Positions 1 through 6,787 of a stretch of 64,000 nucleotides of DNA are shown here, one piece after another. Source of the DNA: Amphritea balenae (GTDB lineage Bacteria > Pseudomonadota > Gammaproteobacteria > Pseudomonadales > Balneatricaceae). The translations under genes were made by a program, and so were the position numbers. How positions within the stretch are numbered: position 1 is the stretch's first letter; every line of letters begins with the position of its first letter. Location of the stretch: assembly GCF_003858655.1 (NCBI RefSeq), contig NZ_RQXV01000003.1, positions 186,001 to 250,000 on the forward strand, written 5' to 3'. Below the pieces are notes generated by a model. That model was not told where the DNA came from. It saw only the letters and a list, made by a program, of their open reading frames with translations, and did not search any database.

Positions 1-701
1 GCAACCCTTTTAATCCGGCTATGGTCGCCTATGCACTACTGCTGGTATCTTTCCCGGTACAGATGACCAACTGGACAGCACCCTTTGTTATGACCGGTGA
101 AGGCTGGGCAGTACTGGGGCTGGGCGATACATTCAGTGCTATCTTTGGTTCCGCCGGAACCTTGATCGACGGCCATACCATGGCAACACCGCTGGACATA
201 ATGAAGCATCGCGGCGGCTTTACCACCGAAGAGATGTGGGCCGAAAGCGCCCTGCTTGCCAATGGCATTGGCGCCTGGCATGCGGTTAGCGCTGCTTATG
301 TTATGGGCGGTGTGTTCCTGATGTACCGGAAGATTTTCACCTGGCACGCACCGGTGGCAATGCTGGGAACCCTGGCACTGGCCTCCACTTTCTTCTTTCT
401 GCTCATGCCCGACCAGTATCCGGATCCGTTTTTCCACCTGACAACCGGCGCAACCATGCTGGCTGCGTTTTTCATTATTACGGACCCGGTCACCTCGGCC
501 ACCAGTAATAAAGGCAAACTCTGGTTTGGCGCAGGTATTGGCTTACTCATATTTATTATCCGCAGCTGGGGCAATTACCCCGATGCCGTCGCCTTTGCCG
601 TATTACTTATGAACCTGAGCGCACCTTTTATTGATCAATACACACAACCGCGCAGCTATGGTCATCATAAAGCTAACCGTGGCATGAAGGGGGACAGCTA
701 A
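1..701 (+). CDS. rsxD: RsxD/RnfD, electron transport complex membrane subunit (5' end outside window)
   Basis: Membrane subunit of the Rnf/Rsx ion-motive electron transport complex; it carries covalently bound FMN and passes electrons between ferredoxin and NAD or SoxR. The reading frame is open from base 3, giving NPFNPAM, a conserved RnfD segment that lies well inside the family protein, so the first third (about 120-130 codons) is missing from the window. Visible conserved parts are SFPVQMTNW, the MATPLD stretch expected to hold the flavin-linked Thr, [18 protein letters not shown] near the C-terminus, and [17 protein letters not shown]. Several hydrophobic membrane segments are evident. 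The stop TAA overlaps an ATG (TAATG), which by comparison with other rnf operons was probably once the rsxG start. The last 30 codons are duplicated directly downstream. Family identity is certain; completeness cannot be judged. Confidence 0.95.
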   Translation, partial: NPFNPAMVAYALLLVSFPVQMTNWTAPFVMTGEGWAVLGLGDTFSAIFGSAGTLIDGHTMATPLDIMKHRGGFTTEEMWAESALLANGIGAWHAVSAAYVMGGVFLMYRKIFTWHAPVAMLGTLALASTFFFLLMPDQYPDPFFHLTTGATMLAAFFIITDPVTSATSNKGKLWFGAGIGLLIFIIRSWGNYPDAVAFAVLLMNLSAPFIDQYTQPRSYGHHKANRGMKGDS

Positions 702-792
702 TGAACCTGAGCGTCCTTTTTATCGATCAATACACACAACCGCGCAGCTATGGTCATCACAAAGCTAACCGTGGCATGAAGGGAGACTAGGG
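609..792 (+). repeat. 92-bp direct tandem duplication
   Basis: Two adjacent copies, each beginning ATGAACCTGAGC. They differ mainly at GCACCT versus GTCCTT, ATT versus ATC and CAT versus CAC, and diverge in the final five bases. The divergence suggests the duplication is not very recent. It abuts the inverted-repeat element that begins at 789. Confidence 0.85.
701..790 (+). pseudogene. Duplicated 3' end of rsxD: 29-codon mini-ORF
   Basis: A 92-bp direct tandem copy of the rsxD 3' end (609-700 repeated at 701-792). Because 92 is not a multiple of three, the copy is read as its own ORF, starting at the ATG of the TAATG junction and ending at TAG. The peptide is nearly identical to the RsxD C-terminus ([18 protein letters not shown]), with about five or six base substitutions, several of them synonymous. 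It is most likely a duplication scar; it could be translated by reinitiation after rsxD. No independent function is proposed. Confidence 0.8.
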
Positions 793-1056
793 CCTGCCTG
801 TAGTTCTAAAGCAGATTCTGGCTTAGTTGAAAATCCGCTAATCAAGGCGAGAGGAGAGTAATTTAGTGATTCTAAATAAGCGACAAACAACGCTGAGTGG
901 TGGGTTTTCAACACGCCCCGAAGGGCTGGTGCCGGTTGGGCACACAGCTGCGTTATCATTCGCTCATGTGGAACAACCACACCGCGCTCTTTCTGCCTTG
1001 TTATGCAGCCCAACCGGCCTCCAGCAGAAACAACTTACGAACTATAGGCAGGCCCT
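789..1056. mobile_element. MITE-like element with 18-bp terminal inverted repeats
   Basis: Left end AGGGCCTGCCTGTAGTTC and right end GAACTATAGGCAGGCCCT are reverse complements at 17 of 18 positions, bounding 268 bp with no credible ORF. It lies between rsxD and rsxG, genes that normally touch or overlap. The right terminus stops three bases before the rsxG ATG and supplies the only AGG that could serve as its ribosome binding site. No clear target duplication is seen. A short non-autonomous element is the best reading; the transposase family is unknown. Confidence 0.65.
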
Positions 1057-1059
1057 GTA

Positions 1060-1722
1060 ATGGAAATGTTAACTGCCATTCGCAACAGCGCCCTGGGGCT
1101 GAGTATTTTCGCGGTAATTACCGCAGGTGCAATCGCCCTGACTCAGGTATCGACTAAAGATCGTATCGAGATAAATGAACGGGAAGCACGCGCCAAGGCT
1201 CTGTATGAAATAGTCCCTAAAGACAGCATCGACAACAACCTGCTGGAAGATATCGTTGCTATCACAGCACCAGCGCTCACCAGCAGCGAACTACCGGTTG
1301 ACGTGTTTCGCGCTCGCCGTGATGGCCAGGTAGTCACCGTGATTATGCCAGTCACAGCGCCGGACGGTTATACCGGCAATATCAATATGATTGTTGGTAT
1401 TAACAGTGATGAGAGTGTTGCCGGCGTTCGGGTGCTATCGCATAAAGAAACACCGGGACTGGGCGACAAAGTGGAACTGAAAAAAACTGACTGGATCCTT
1501 AGCTTTACCGGACAACGTTACCAGGGCGATGATGATCCAAGCTGGGCGGTAAAGAAAGATGGCGGTCGATTTGATCAGTTTACCGGCGCCACTATCACAC
1601 CTCGCGCAGTGGTCAATGCCACCGCTAAAGCGATAAGGTACTTCCGGGAACATAAAGCTGCGCTGTTAGAAAGCAAGTCGAACCAGGAACAGCCACAAAC
1701 CAATGTGGCAGGTACAGAATAA
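1060..1722 (+). CDS. rsxG: RsxG/RnfG, FMN-binding subunit of the Rnf complex
   Basis: Periplasm-facing flavoprotein subunit of the Rnf/Rsx complex. One N-terminal membrane helix (residues about 9-29) is followed by an FMN-binding domain. The conserved [10 protein letters not shown] (128-137) and the flavinylation motif TGATIT (175-180) are present; FMN is expected to be linked through a phosphoester to Thr178, as in the family. The length of 220 residues is normal (E. coli 206). The stop overlaps the rsxE start (TAATG), so the two are translationally coupled. Upstream coupling to rsxD is broken by the duplication and the inverted-repeat element, leaving a 269-nt gap after the mini-ORF and only a weak AGG 7 nt before the ATG. 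Confidence 0.96.
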   Translation: MEMLTAIRNSALGLSIFAVITAGAIALTQVSTKDRIEINEREARAKALYEIVPKDSIDNNLLEDIVAITAPALTSSELPVDVFRARRDGQVVTVIMPVTAPDGYTGNINMIVGINSDESVAGVRVLSHKETPGLGDKVELKKTDWILSFTGQRYQGDDDPSWAVKKDGGRFDQFTGATITPRAVVNATAKAIRYFREHKAALLESKSNQEQPQTNVAGTE

Positions 1723-2435
1723 TGGCAACTGATTACAAAAAAATCACCCTCGATGGCCTCTGGGATAATAACCCGGCACTGGTTCAGCTACTCGGCCTCT
1801 GTCCGTTGCTGGCCGTCACCGGCACGGTGGTTAACGCGCTGGGGCTAGGTATTGCCAGTATCCTGGTATTGATCGGCTCAAATCTGACCATCTCCATGTT
1901 CCGAAAATTCGTACCGGATTCGGTACGTTTACCAGTGTTCGTCATGATCATCGCCTCATTCGTAACTTGTATCGAACTACTGATGCAGGCCTTTACCTAC
2001 GAGCTGTACACTATTCTAGGTATCTTTATTCCGCTGATCGTAACTAACTGCGCCATCATGGGCCGGGCTGATGCGTTCGCCTGTAAAAATCCGGTCGGTG
2101 CATCTCTGCTCGATGGCGTAATGATGGGTATCGGCTTCACTGCAGTACTGGCGATTCTCGGCGCTATGCGTGAGATTCTTGGCCTTGGCACCCTGTTCGC
2201 TGATATGCAGCTATTATTCGGCCCGATGGCCGAGAGCTGGAAAATCGTCCTGATCGACGACTACACAGGTTTCCTGTTTGCCATACTGCCACCCGGCGCT
2301 TTTGTCGGCATGGGCTTGTTAATCGCGTTGAAAAACATCATCGATGCCCGTCTTGAAGAACGCCGTAAAGAAGCTACACCAGCGGCTCCTGCAGCAGAAT
2401 CCAAGCGCGTTAGAGTCACTGGTAATATATCTTAA
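1722..2435 (+). CDS. rsxE: RsxE/RnfE, integral membrane subunit of the Rnf complex
   Basis: Hydrophobic Rnf subunit of the NqrD/RnfE family; with RnfA it forms the antiparallel membrane pair that carries the intramembrane iron-sulfur centre. The sequence begins with the conserved [20 protein letters not shown] and includes [18 protein letters not shown], which holds the conserved Cys region. About six membrane segments are visible. At 237 residues the length is typical, and the C-terminus ends in a charged, Ala-rich cytoplasmic tail. The start overlaps the rsxG stop by one base. In most relatives nth follows directly; here a cassette block of about 3 kb intervenes. Confidence 0.96.
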   Translation: MATDYKKITLDGLWDNNPALVQLLGLCPLLAVTGTVVNALGLGIASILVLIGSNLTISMFRKFVPDSVRLPVFVMIIASFVTCIELLMQAFTYELYTILGIFIPLIVTNCAIMGRADAFACKNPVGASLLDGVMMGIGFTAVLAILGAMREILGLGTLFADMQLLFGPMAESWKIVLIDDYTGFLFAILPPGAFVGMGLLIALKNIIDARLEERRKEATPAAPAAESKRVRVTGNIS

Positions 2436-2482
2436 TAGACCGCAGCGCTTCGCGCTGCTAGCTATGTAGAGAGCTTAACTTT

Positions 2483-2516
2483 CCTCGCTGCCAGCAAGGC
2501 TGGCCGAGGTATTTTA
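2483..2516 (+). terminator. Putative terminator of the rnf operon
   Basis: A strong hairpin (CCTCG-ct-GCCAGC, loop AAG, GCTGGC-CGAGG) is followed by a T-rich tract TATTTTAT, 48 bp after the rsxE stop. A smaller perfect hairpin, GCAGCGC-TTC-GCGCTGC at 2442-2458, precedes it. If functional, it separates rnf transcription from the cassette block and from nth. Confidence 0.5.
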
Positions 2517-3039
2517 TATGCAGAGTACTGTTAAGCAATATATAAACGATAGCCAACGATTAAATGCCAGAGTTTCTGGCCAATCCGGGGACTAGATGAT
2601 AATTTCCCCAGCTTAAATCTGACAACAACCTGCGCCCTCCCGCCCTGATTTCTGCGTCGCCGTAAGCCATACTTAAACCTGCGTATAAAAACAGTATATT
2701 GCTCATTACGCACAAAATATGCGCGTTTATCTGGCCAGATAATTTAACAGTGCGCGCTTTCTTATGGTAACTTCCGAATAACTCCTGCATTATCAATGAA
2801 ATAAGGAATAGCGTGCTGAGATAACGTGCCAGAGTAAAATATCAAAACACCCGTGCGCGTTTTCATCGGAAGATGAATGGCAGCTACTATCTATAAATCT
2901 ATTCTTTTCATCAAGTTAGTTTGTGTTTTTCGAATCAGGCTTTCCAGAAAAACGCGCATGCGTGCTATTAAAAATATTAAATATCATCATGAATATCTAG
3001 CAAGAAGTAAAGAGTCTACGAGCTGAGGGCTACACCTAA
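2517..3039. other. Gene-poor left flank of the cassette block
   Basis: About 520 bp of A+T-richer DNA with no supported gene; short ORFs on the minus strand lack recognisable motifs. An imperfect inverted repeat (GTGCGCGTTTTC near 2854 and GAAAAACGCGCATG near 2949) is the only structure noticed. No integrase gene or recognisable attI is seen. Confidence 0.5.
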
Positions 3040-3297
3040 GGAGAGCTGGCAATTGACCCGCTTTGGTACATTATTTGGGAGCCCGAGAATTTAGCAGAGT
3101 ACAATCAGGACTATGAGCTGGCAGTTTATGCGCCAGAGTTTACCGCATTTGGCTCAAACGGTGCTGATGAGCTTTTCGTTCTAAATAGCTTAGGTGAGGT
3201 TTTCTCTATTCCAGCTATCGGCATGGAGCCAAAGTATGCAAACAAAATTGCAGGTAGTATTAATGAATTTAAGCAGCACATGGAGCAAAACATTTAA
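3040..3297 (+). pseudogene. Truncated SMI1/KNR4 (SUKH-1) family protein, C-terminal half
   Basis: An open frame of 85 codons follows an in-frame TAA (3037-3039) and has no ATG at its beginning. Its translation fits the C-terminal half of SMI1/KNR4 domains: an IIWEPENLAEYNQDYE stretch, then YAPEFTAFGSNGADELFVL, then IPAIGMEP. SUKH proteins are commonly immunity factors against polymorphic toxins or nuclease effectors. The N-terminal half is absent, so this is probably a decayed cassette gene, unless a non-ATG start such as CTG at 3046 is used. The stop lies inside the 5' end of the first attC, the usual arrangement for a cassette gene. Confidence 0.6.
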
Positions 3298-3366
3298 CAA
3301 GTCAAAGCAGCAACGCCACTTCGTGGCTGGACGCGCTAACGCGCGCCGCTGTTTGAGGCGTTATGT
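3292..3366 (+). other. attC site A (integron cassette recombination site)
   Basis: The 5' core ATTTAAC and 3' core GTTATGT sit about 70 bp apart. Inner arms TCAAAGCAGC and GCTGTTTGA pair with one extra base, the expected extrahelical base of an attC hairpin. It lies immediately 3' of the SUKH remnant and 5' of the next small gene. Confidence 0.75.
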
Positions 3367-3379
3367 GTCATAGGTAATT

Positions 3380-3664
3380 ATGAGCTGGAATCAAAATAGG
3401 CGAGTAAAACGAAGAGAGGCTATTTTCAAAGCAATTGCTTTCATCTTCGCTATGGTTGCCCTTGCTGGTTTTCTGTTGTTACCTATGTATATCTTTCGTG
3501 TAACGCAAGGTATTCCGCTTGATGCCAAAGGGCCAGAAAGTGAAATTTGGTTCCTTATTATTGGCGGTGGTCTTGGTGCAGGAGCTGCGTACCTGGTTTC
3601 TCATTTTATCTTGGTAAACCTTGGCGGCTTTAATGAATCTACTGTTAATAGGTTATGGCGTTGA
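3380..3664 (+). CDS. Small two-helix membrane protein (cassette gene)
   Basis: I do not recognise a family. The 94-residue product has a basic N-terminus (NQNRRVKRRE) and two hydrophobic segments, at about residues 17-38 and 56-79, separated by a polar loop, which predicts a small inner-membrane protein with both ends cytoplasmic. The gene starts 13 bp after the attC A core and its stop lies about 15 bp before attC B, a typical one-gene cassette layout. There is no promoter evident inside the cassette. Function unknown; many integron cassette genes encode such orphan membrane proteins. Confidence 0.7.
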   Translation: MSWNQNRRVKRREAIFKAIAFIFAMVALAGFLLLPMYIFRVTQGIPLDAKGPESEIWFLIIGGGLGAGAAYLVSHFILVNLGGFNESTVNRLWR

Positions 3665-3679
3665 CGTAAGTAGTAAAAC

Positions 3680-3757
3680 ACATAACAAGAACATCAAAAG
3701 TCGCCCTGCGGGCTTGGACCGTCGCTACGCTCCTGCCCTCTATGTTGGGCGTTAGAA
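3680..3757 (+). other. attC site B
   Basis: The 5' core ATAAC (3682-3686) and 3' core GTTAGAA (3751-3757) are spaced like attC A. The AACAT and ATGTT inner boxes pair across the site. It follows the small membrane-protein gene and precedes the GTG start of the oxidoreductase gene, in the same orientation as the other sites. Confidence 0.75.
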
Positions 3758-3772
3758 ACTCAGAGAGATACC

Positions 3773-4354
3773 GTGAACTGTTTAGTTGTATTAGCACATC
3801 CTTTAGAAAATAGCCTTTGTAAGTATTTAGCGAACAAAACAATAAATCACTTAAAGAACAAAGGTTACCAAGTAACAGTAAAAGACCTTTATAGTGAAGG
3901 GTTTAACCCCGTATTGAGCAAGCCGGAAAGAGAAAGTTATTACCGAGAACAGTTTGATGAGAATCAAGTTAAGTCTGATATAGAGCAGTTAAAGCAGGCT
4001 GAATCTTTAGTGTTGATATTTCCAACTTGGTGGTTTGGTTTTCCTGCAATTTTAAAAGGTTGGTTTGATCGGGTGTGGGCACCAGGTCATGCATACGATC
4101 ATGCATCGGATTATGGGCCGATTAAGCAGCGCTTAGATAATTTGAAAGAAATGAAGGTCGTAACGACTCTTGGTTCGCCTTGGTGGGTTGATACCTTTAT
4201 TTTGAGAAAGCCTATAAAGAAAGTACTAAAACTAGCTTTACTGGGAGCTTGCACAACCAACTGTAAATTCAAGATGCTATCTCTTTATAAAAGTGAAAAA
4301 CTAAATAAAGAAAAAATTGACAACTTTGTTGGTAAAATTGAATCAAAATTTTAG
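3773..4354 (+). CDS. NAD(P)H-dependent flavin oxidoreductase, flavodoxin-2 family (cassette gene)
   Basis: Resembles quinone reductases of the flavodoxin-like fold (MdaB/KefF/NQO1 group), which use FMN or FAD to reduce quinones or other acceptors with NAD(P)H. Visible features are the N-terminal beta strand and flavin-phosphate loop (LVVLAHPLENSLCKYL), the FPTWWFGFPAILKGWFDRVW core typical of Flavodoxin_2, and GSPWWVD in the second half. At 193 residues it is a normal length. It starts with GTG behind a GAGAGA purine run, 15 bp after attC B, and ends just before attC C. Base composition is visibly more A+T rich than the neighbouring nth and rsx genes, consistent with horizontal acquisition. 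The substrate cannot be inferred. Confidence 0.85.
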   Translation: MNCLVVLAHPLENSLCKYLANKTINHLKNKGYQVTVKDLYSEGFNPVLSKPERESYYREQFDENQVKSDIEQLKQAESLVLIFPTWWFGFPAILKGWFDRVWAPGHAYDHASDYGPIKQRLDNLKEMKVVTTLGSPWWVDTFILRKPIKKVLKLALLGACTTNCKFKMLSLYKSEKLNKEKIDNFVGKIESKF

Positions 4355-4365
4355 GAGTAAAGCGC

Positions 4366-4444
4366 TTCTAACAAGGCTAACCAGAAGGAACAAAAAAACC
4401 GCCGCTTCGCTCTGGTTTTTCGTCCCCTGCTGGCGGCCTTAGGC
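4366..4444 (+). other. attC site C, with variant 3' core
   Basis: The 5' side TTCTAACAAGGCTAACCAG and 3' side CTGGCGGCCTTAGGC pair as AAGGC and CCAG arms separated by a short mismatch, as expected for attC. The 3' core reads CTTAGGC where GTTAGGC is expected, so the G next to the cleavage point is changed. The site may be inactive. Confidence 0.6.
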
Positions 4445-4454
4445 AGTAATTCAC

Positions 4455-4922
4455 ATGAATTTGATAGCATCGAAAGACTCCCATATTGACACCTTGATGA
4501 GCTGGTTTCCCGACAAGGAGAGCGGCTACCTTTGGTGCGGACCTGGCTTGAGATATCCATTCACACGAGCCACATTTCTTGAGGATGCCCGGTGGGGCGA
4601 AATGCCTACCTATTCACTCATTGACTCAGATGGGGAGTTACTTGCTTTTGGGCAGTATTATGAAAAGTCTGGTCGGTGCCATCTGGCAAGATTAGCAGTT
4701 TCACCTCTGGCACGAGGGAAGGGAGTAGGTAAAGTACTTATATCTAAACTCATACAAGTCGGAATGCATAATCTTAATGTCAGTGAAAGCTCACTCTTTG
4801 TCGTTAAGAATAATATTCCAGCACTTAGGTGCTACACGACACTTGGCTTTGAGGCGGCAAATTCCCCAGATAATCACAATCATTATGATGATATCCAGTT
4901 TATGGTGGCAAAAAGTGCCTAA
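4455..4922 (+). CDS. GNAT-family N-acetyltransferase (cassette gene)
   Basis: Acetyl-CoA-dependent N-acetyltransferase of the GNAT fold. The acetyl-CoA pyrophosphate-binding motif A is clear (VSPLARGKGVG, residues 82-92), preceded by the beta4 strand CHLARLA and followed by the motif B region with NNIPALRCYTTLGF, typical of the C-terminal half. At 155 residues it is full length. The ATG is 11 bp after attC C and the gene ends inside the 5' core of attC D. GNAT genes are frequent integron cargo, but nothing here points to a particular substrate such as an aminoglycoside. Confidence 0.85.
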   Translation: MNLIASKDSHIDTLMSWFPDKESGYLWCGPGLRYPFTRATFLEDARWGEMPTYSLIDSDGELLAFGQYYEKSGRCHLARLAVSPLARGKGVGKVLISKLIQVGMHNLNVSESSLFVVKNNIPALRCYTTLGFEAANSPDNHNHYDDIQFMVAKSA

Positions 4923-5007
4923 CAAAAACAGGCTGCAGGAAAAATTGGTGCGTCATCCGTTTTGCAAAAGACCGCTACACCTTTTTTCCGCAGCTGTAGG
5001 CATTGTA
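4917..5007 (+). other. attC site D, with degenerate 3' core
   Basis: A perfect 5' core GCCTAAC overlaps the acetyltransferase stop. Inner arms ACAGGCTGC and GCAGCTGT pair with one extra base. The 3' core reads ATTGTAT instead of GTTRRRY, so it appears degenerate. Confidence 0.55.
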
Positions 5008-5029
5008 TCTCTTAGCAAATGAGGTTGCT

Positions 5030-5239
5030 TTGAGAATATTAATGAGAGTATTGGGTGGTATGGTCGGGCTGTTTTTTGTCCTCGGCTTTGCTTTTATGCT
5101 CACAGAGAACGTAGTGCCATATTTGTCAGGAATCTCGGGAGTATTTACAGGTCTGTATTTCCTGATCTTTGCATTCACAGGTGAATCCAGTTTATTAAAA
5201 GGACTTAAAGCGATTGGAAATAAGCTTTCACACCGTTAA
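5030..5239 (+). CDS. Small membrane protein (cassette gene)
   Basis: No family recognised. The product has two hydrophobic segments (around VGLFFVLGFAFML and VFTGLYFLIFAFTG) and a basic C-terminal tail, indicating a small inner-membrane protein of about 65-70 residues. The frame is open from a TTG inside attC D. The start given here (TTG at 5030) has an ATGAGG purine run 5 nt upstream; the ATG at 5042 with GAGA in front is the alternative and gives 65 residues. It ends just before attC E. Like the cassette at 3380, it is a one-gene membrane-protein cassette of unknown function. Confidence 0.6.
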   Translation: MRILMRVLGGMVGLFFVLGFAFMLTENVVPYLSGISGVFTGLYFLIFAFTGESSLLKGLKAIGNKLSHR

Positions 5240-5242
5240 CAC

Positions 5243-5302
5243 ATATAACAAGGAGCACAAGCAAGGACGCAGTAAGCTGCGCCGCTTTGCTTGGCGTTAT
5301 AA
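5243..5302 (+). other. attC site E
   Basis: The best-formed site: 5' core ATATAAC, 3' core GTTATAA, and long complementary arms CAAGCAA-ggacGCAG and CTGCgccgcTTTGCTTG, with unpaired bases as in real attC hairpins. At 60 bp it is a short attC. It is the last site of the array; no cassette gene is seen between it and nth. Confidence 0.8.
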
Positions 5303-5540
5303 CTCTATTTAAATAAGAATATTGAGGTTGTTGAAAGCTATTCTTAATAGCTTTAGTAGCCACTGTACCCTGATAATTTGTTTTATCCCGCTTTTTTAGC
5401 AACCAAGGCGCAACTACCTATCTAGTCCCCCCCGTTGCGACGTTTAGCCTGACCGCTTCCCTCCGGCCTGTTCCACACTTGCCGAAAACTACCCACCTCT
5501 ATACCATTACGCCCTATCAAATAACCACCGATCAAAAACA

Positions 5541-6173
5541 ATGAACGCCGCGAAACGCCACGAGATTTTTACCCGCCTGCGAGATGCCAACCCTAATCCG
5601 GAAACGGAACTGGAATACAGTAATCCGTTTGAGCTTCTGGTCGCAGTGACGTTATCTGCCCAGGCAACGGACGTAGGTGTAAACAAGGCAACCCGTAAGC
5701 TGTTTCCGGTTGCCAATACTCCAGCAGCTATCTACGCACTGGGCGTCGATGGACTGAAGGAATATATTAAGACAATCGGCCTGTATAACTCAAAAGCCGA
5801 GAATGTCATCAAGGCCTGCAAGATGTTGGTCGAGCTGCATGATTCAGTCGTACCCGATAACCGGGAAGACCTCGAAGCACTTCCCGGCGTCGGCCGTAAG
5901 ACCGCCAACGTAGTGCTTAATACTGCCTTTGGTCAGCCTGCTATGGCGGTAGACACGCATATCTTCCGGGTCTCTAACCGGACTAAGATAGCACCAGGTA
6001 AGAACGTTGTAGAAGTTGAAAAGAAACTGATGCGCTTTGTGCCTAAAGAGTTTCTTATCGACGCTCATCACTGGCTGATACTGCATGGCCGCTATACCTG
6101 TGTTGCCCGAAAGCCCCGCTGCGGATCCTGCCTTATTGAAGACCTTTGTGAGTTTAAAGACAAAGCAGAATAG
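5541..6173 (+). CDS. nth: Endonuclease III, DNA glycosylase/AP lyase
   Basis: Base-excision repair enzyme that removes oxidised pyrimidines and cleaves the abasic site by beta-elimination. Residue numbering matches the E. coli enzyme: the helix-hairpin-helix LPGVGRK (114-120) has catalytic Lys120, Asp138 lies in AVDTH, and the [4Fe-4S] cluster Cys187, 194, 197 and 203 show the C-x6-C-x2-C-x5-C spacing. At 210 residues it is full length. nth normally closes the rnf operon; here it is about 3.1 kb from rsxE because of the cassette block and has no strong ribosome binding site, so it probably needs its own promoter in the 5303-5540 stretch. A strong terminator follows. Confidence 0.97.
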   Translation: MNAAKRHEIFTRLRDANPNPETELEYSNPFELLVAVTLSAQATDVGVNKATRKLFPVANTPAAIYALGVDGLKEYIKTIGLYNSKAENVIKACKMLVELHDSVVPDNREDLEALPGVGRKTANVVLNTAFGQPAMAVDTHIFRVSNRTKIAPGKNVVEVEKKLMRFVPKEFLIDAHHWLILHGRYTCVARKPRCGSCLIEDLCEFKDKAE

Positions 6174-6200
6174 AGCGCTTCTGCAGCAAATAATAGCGAT

Positions 6201-6230
6201 AAAAAAGCACCGTCAATACGGTGCTTTTTT
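6201..6230 (+). terminator. Rho-independent terminator after nth
   Basis: AAAAAAGCACCG, loop TCAATA, CGGTGCTTTTTT: a perfect stem with A and T tracts on both sides, so it can act in either direction. Confidence 0.9.
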
Positions 6231-6787
6231 ATATCCTTCTTCTGACCTTATCTGCTCAAATATTGACCTGTATCATAGGTGTCTCTGTGCCATATTTCGC
6301 TACTTAAATCTGTCACAGTATTGTTATTTAGCACAGCTATAAAGACACTAAAGAGAGCCCATTAACGGATCAATGTTGTGCACATTTTCTGTGGATAACT
6401 CTGTTAATAGTGTTGGGGCAAATTGCTCAAGAGCCCATAGTTAAAGGGCCTGAAACAAATCGTTCACATAAACGACACACAAATAAAAGCCCTTTAATTA
6501 CAACAAGTTACGTAAATCAACAGCTATATCTAAAACTTTTGTTTAATTTTTTGTGAAACATCAAACAGCCATGTTTCACACTGTGCATTAAATTTAATTA
6601 ACAAGTTAAGCCCTTATATTTATTCACTCCCAAAAGAAGTAGGTACTAACATAGATTTCTGTATCACTTTAATCTTAATAATCTCATTTTAAACATTCAC
6701 AAAAGGCCATCAGCAAAACGTCATCAGGATGACAAAATTTACAATTGCTATACTGAACTGCAGCACTATCCCAGACAGGTATAAAGC
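6231..6787. other. Long A+T-rich intergenic region
   Basis: No gene is supported in about 550 bp. It holds a DnaA-box-like TGTGGATAA (6382-6390), a 9-bp inverted repeat TTAAAGGGC/GCCCTTTAA (6441-6449 and 6489-6497), and a perfect 10-bp inverted repeat described separately. It presumably carries the promoter of the persulfide dioxygenase gene. Confidence 0.5.
6552..6580. promoter_or_regulatory. Perfect 10-bp inverted repeat, possible operator
   Basis: TGTGAAACAT and ATGTTTCACA separated by 9 bp, about 210 bp before the start of the metallo-beta-lactamase/rhodanese gene. The geometry fits a dimeric regulator site or an RNA hairpin. The regulator is unknown. Confidence 0.4.

Noticed and set aside
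2560-2796. Minus-strand ORF of 78 codons in the left flank of the cassette block
   Set aside because: No recognisable motif, no ribosome binding site and unusual composition.
2820-2925. Possible extra attC (GATAACG ... AAGTTAG)
   Set aside because: The inner arms do not pair and the geometry does not fit the other five sites.
2850-2962. Inverted GTGCGCGTTTTC/GAAAAACGCGCATG words
   Set aside because: Imperfect and unaccompanied by other features; reported only as a note.
6370-6400. Chromosome origin (oriC) suggested by a DnaA box
   Set aside because: Single boxes without clustering, no DNA-unwinding element and no dnaA/dnaN nearby.
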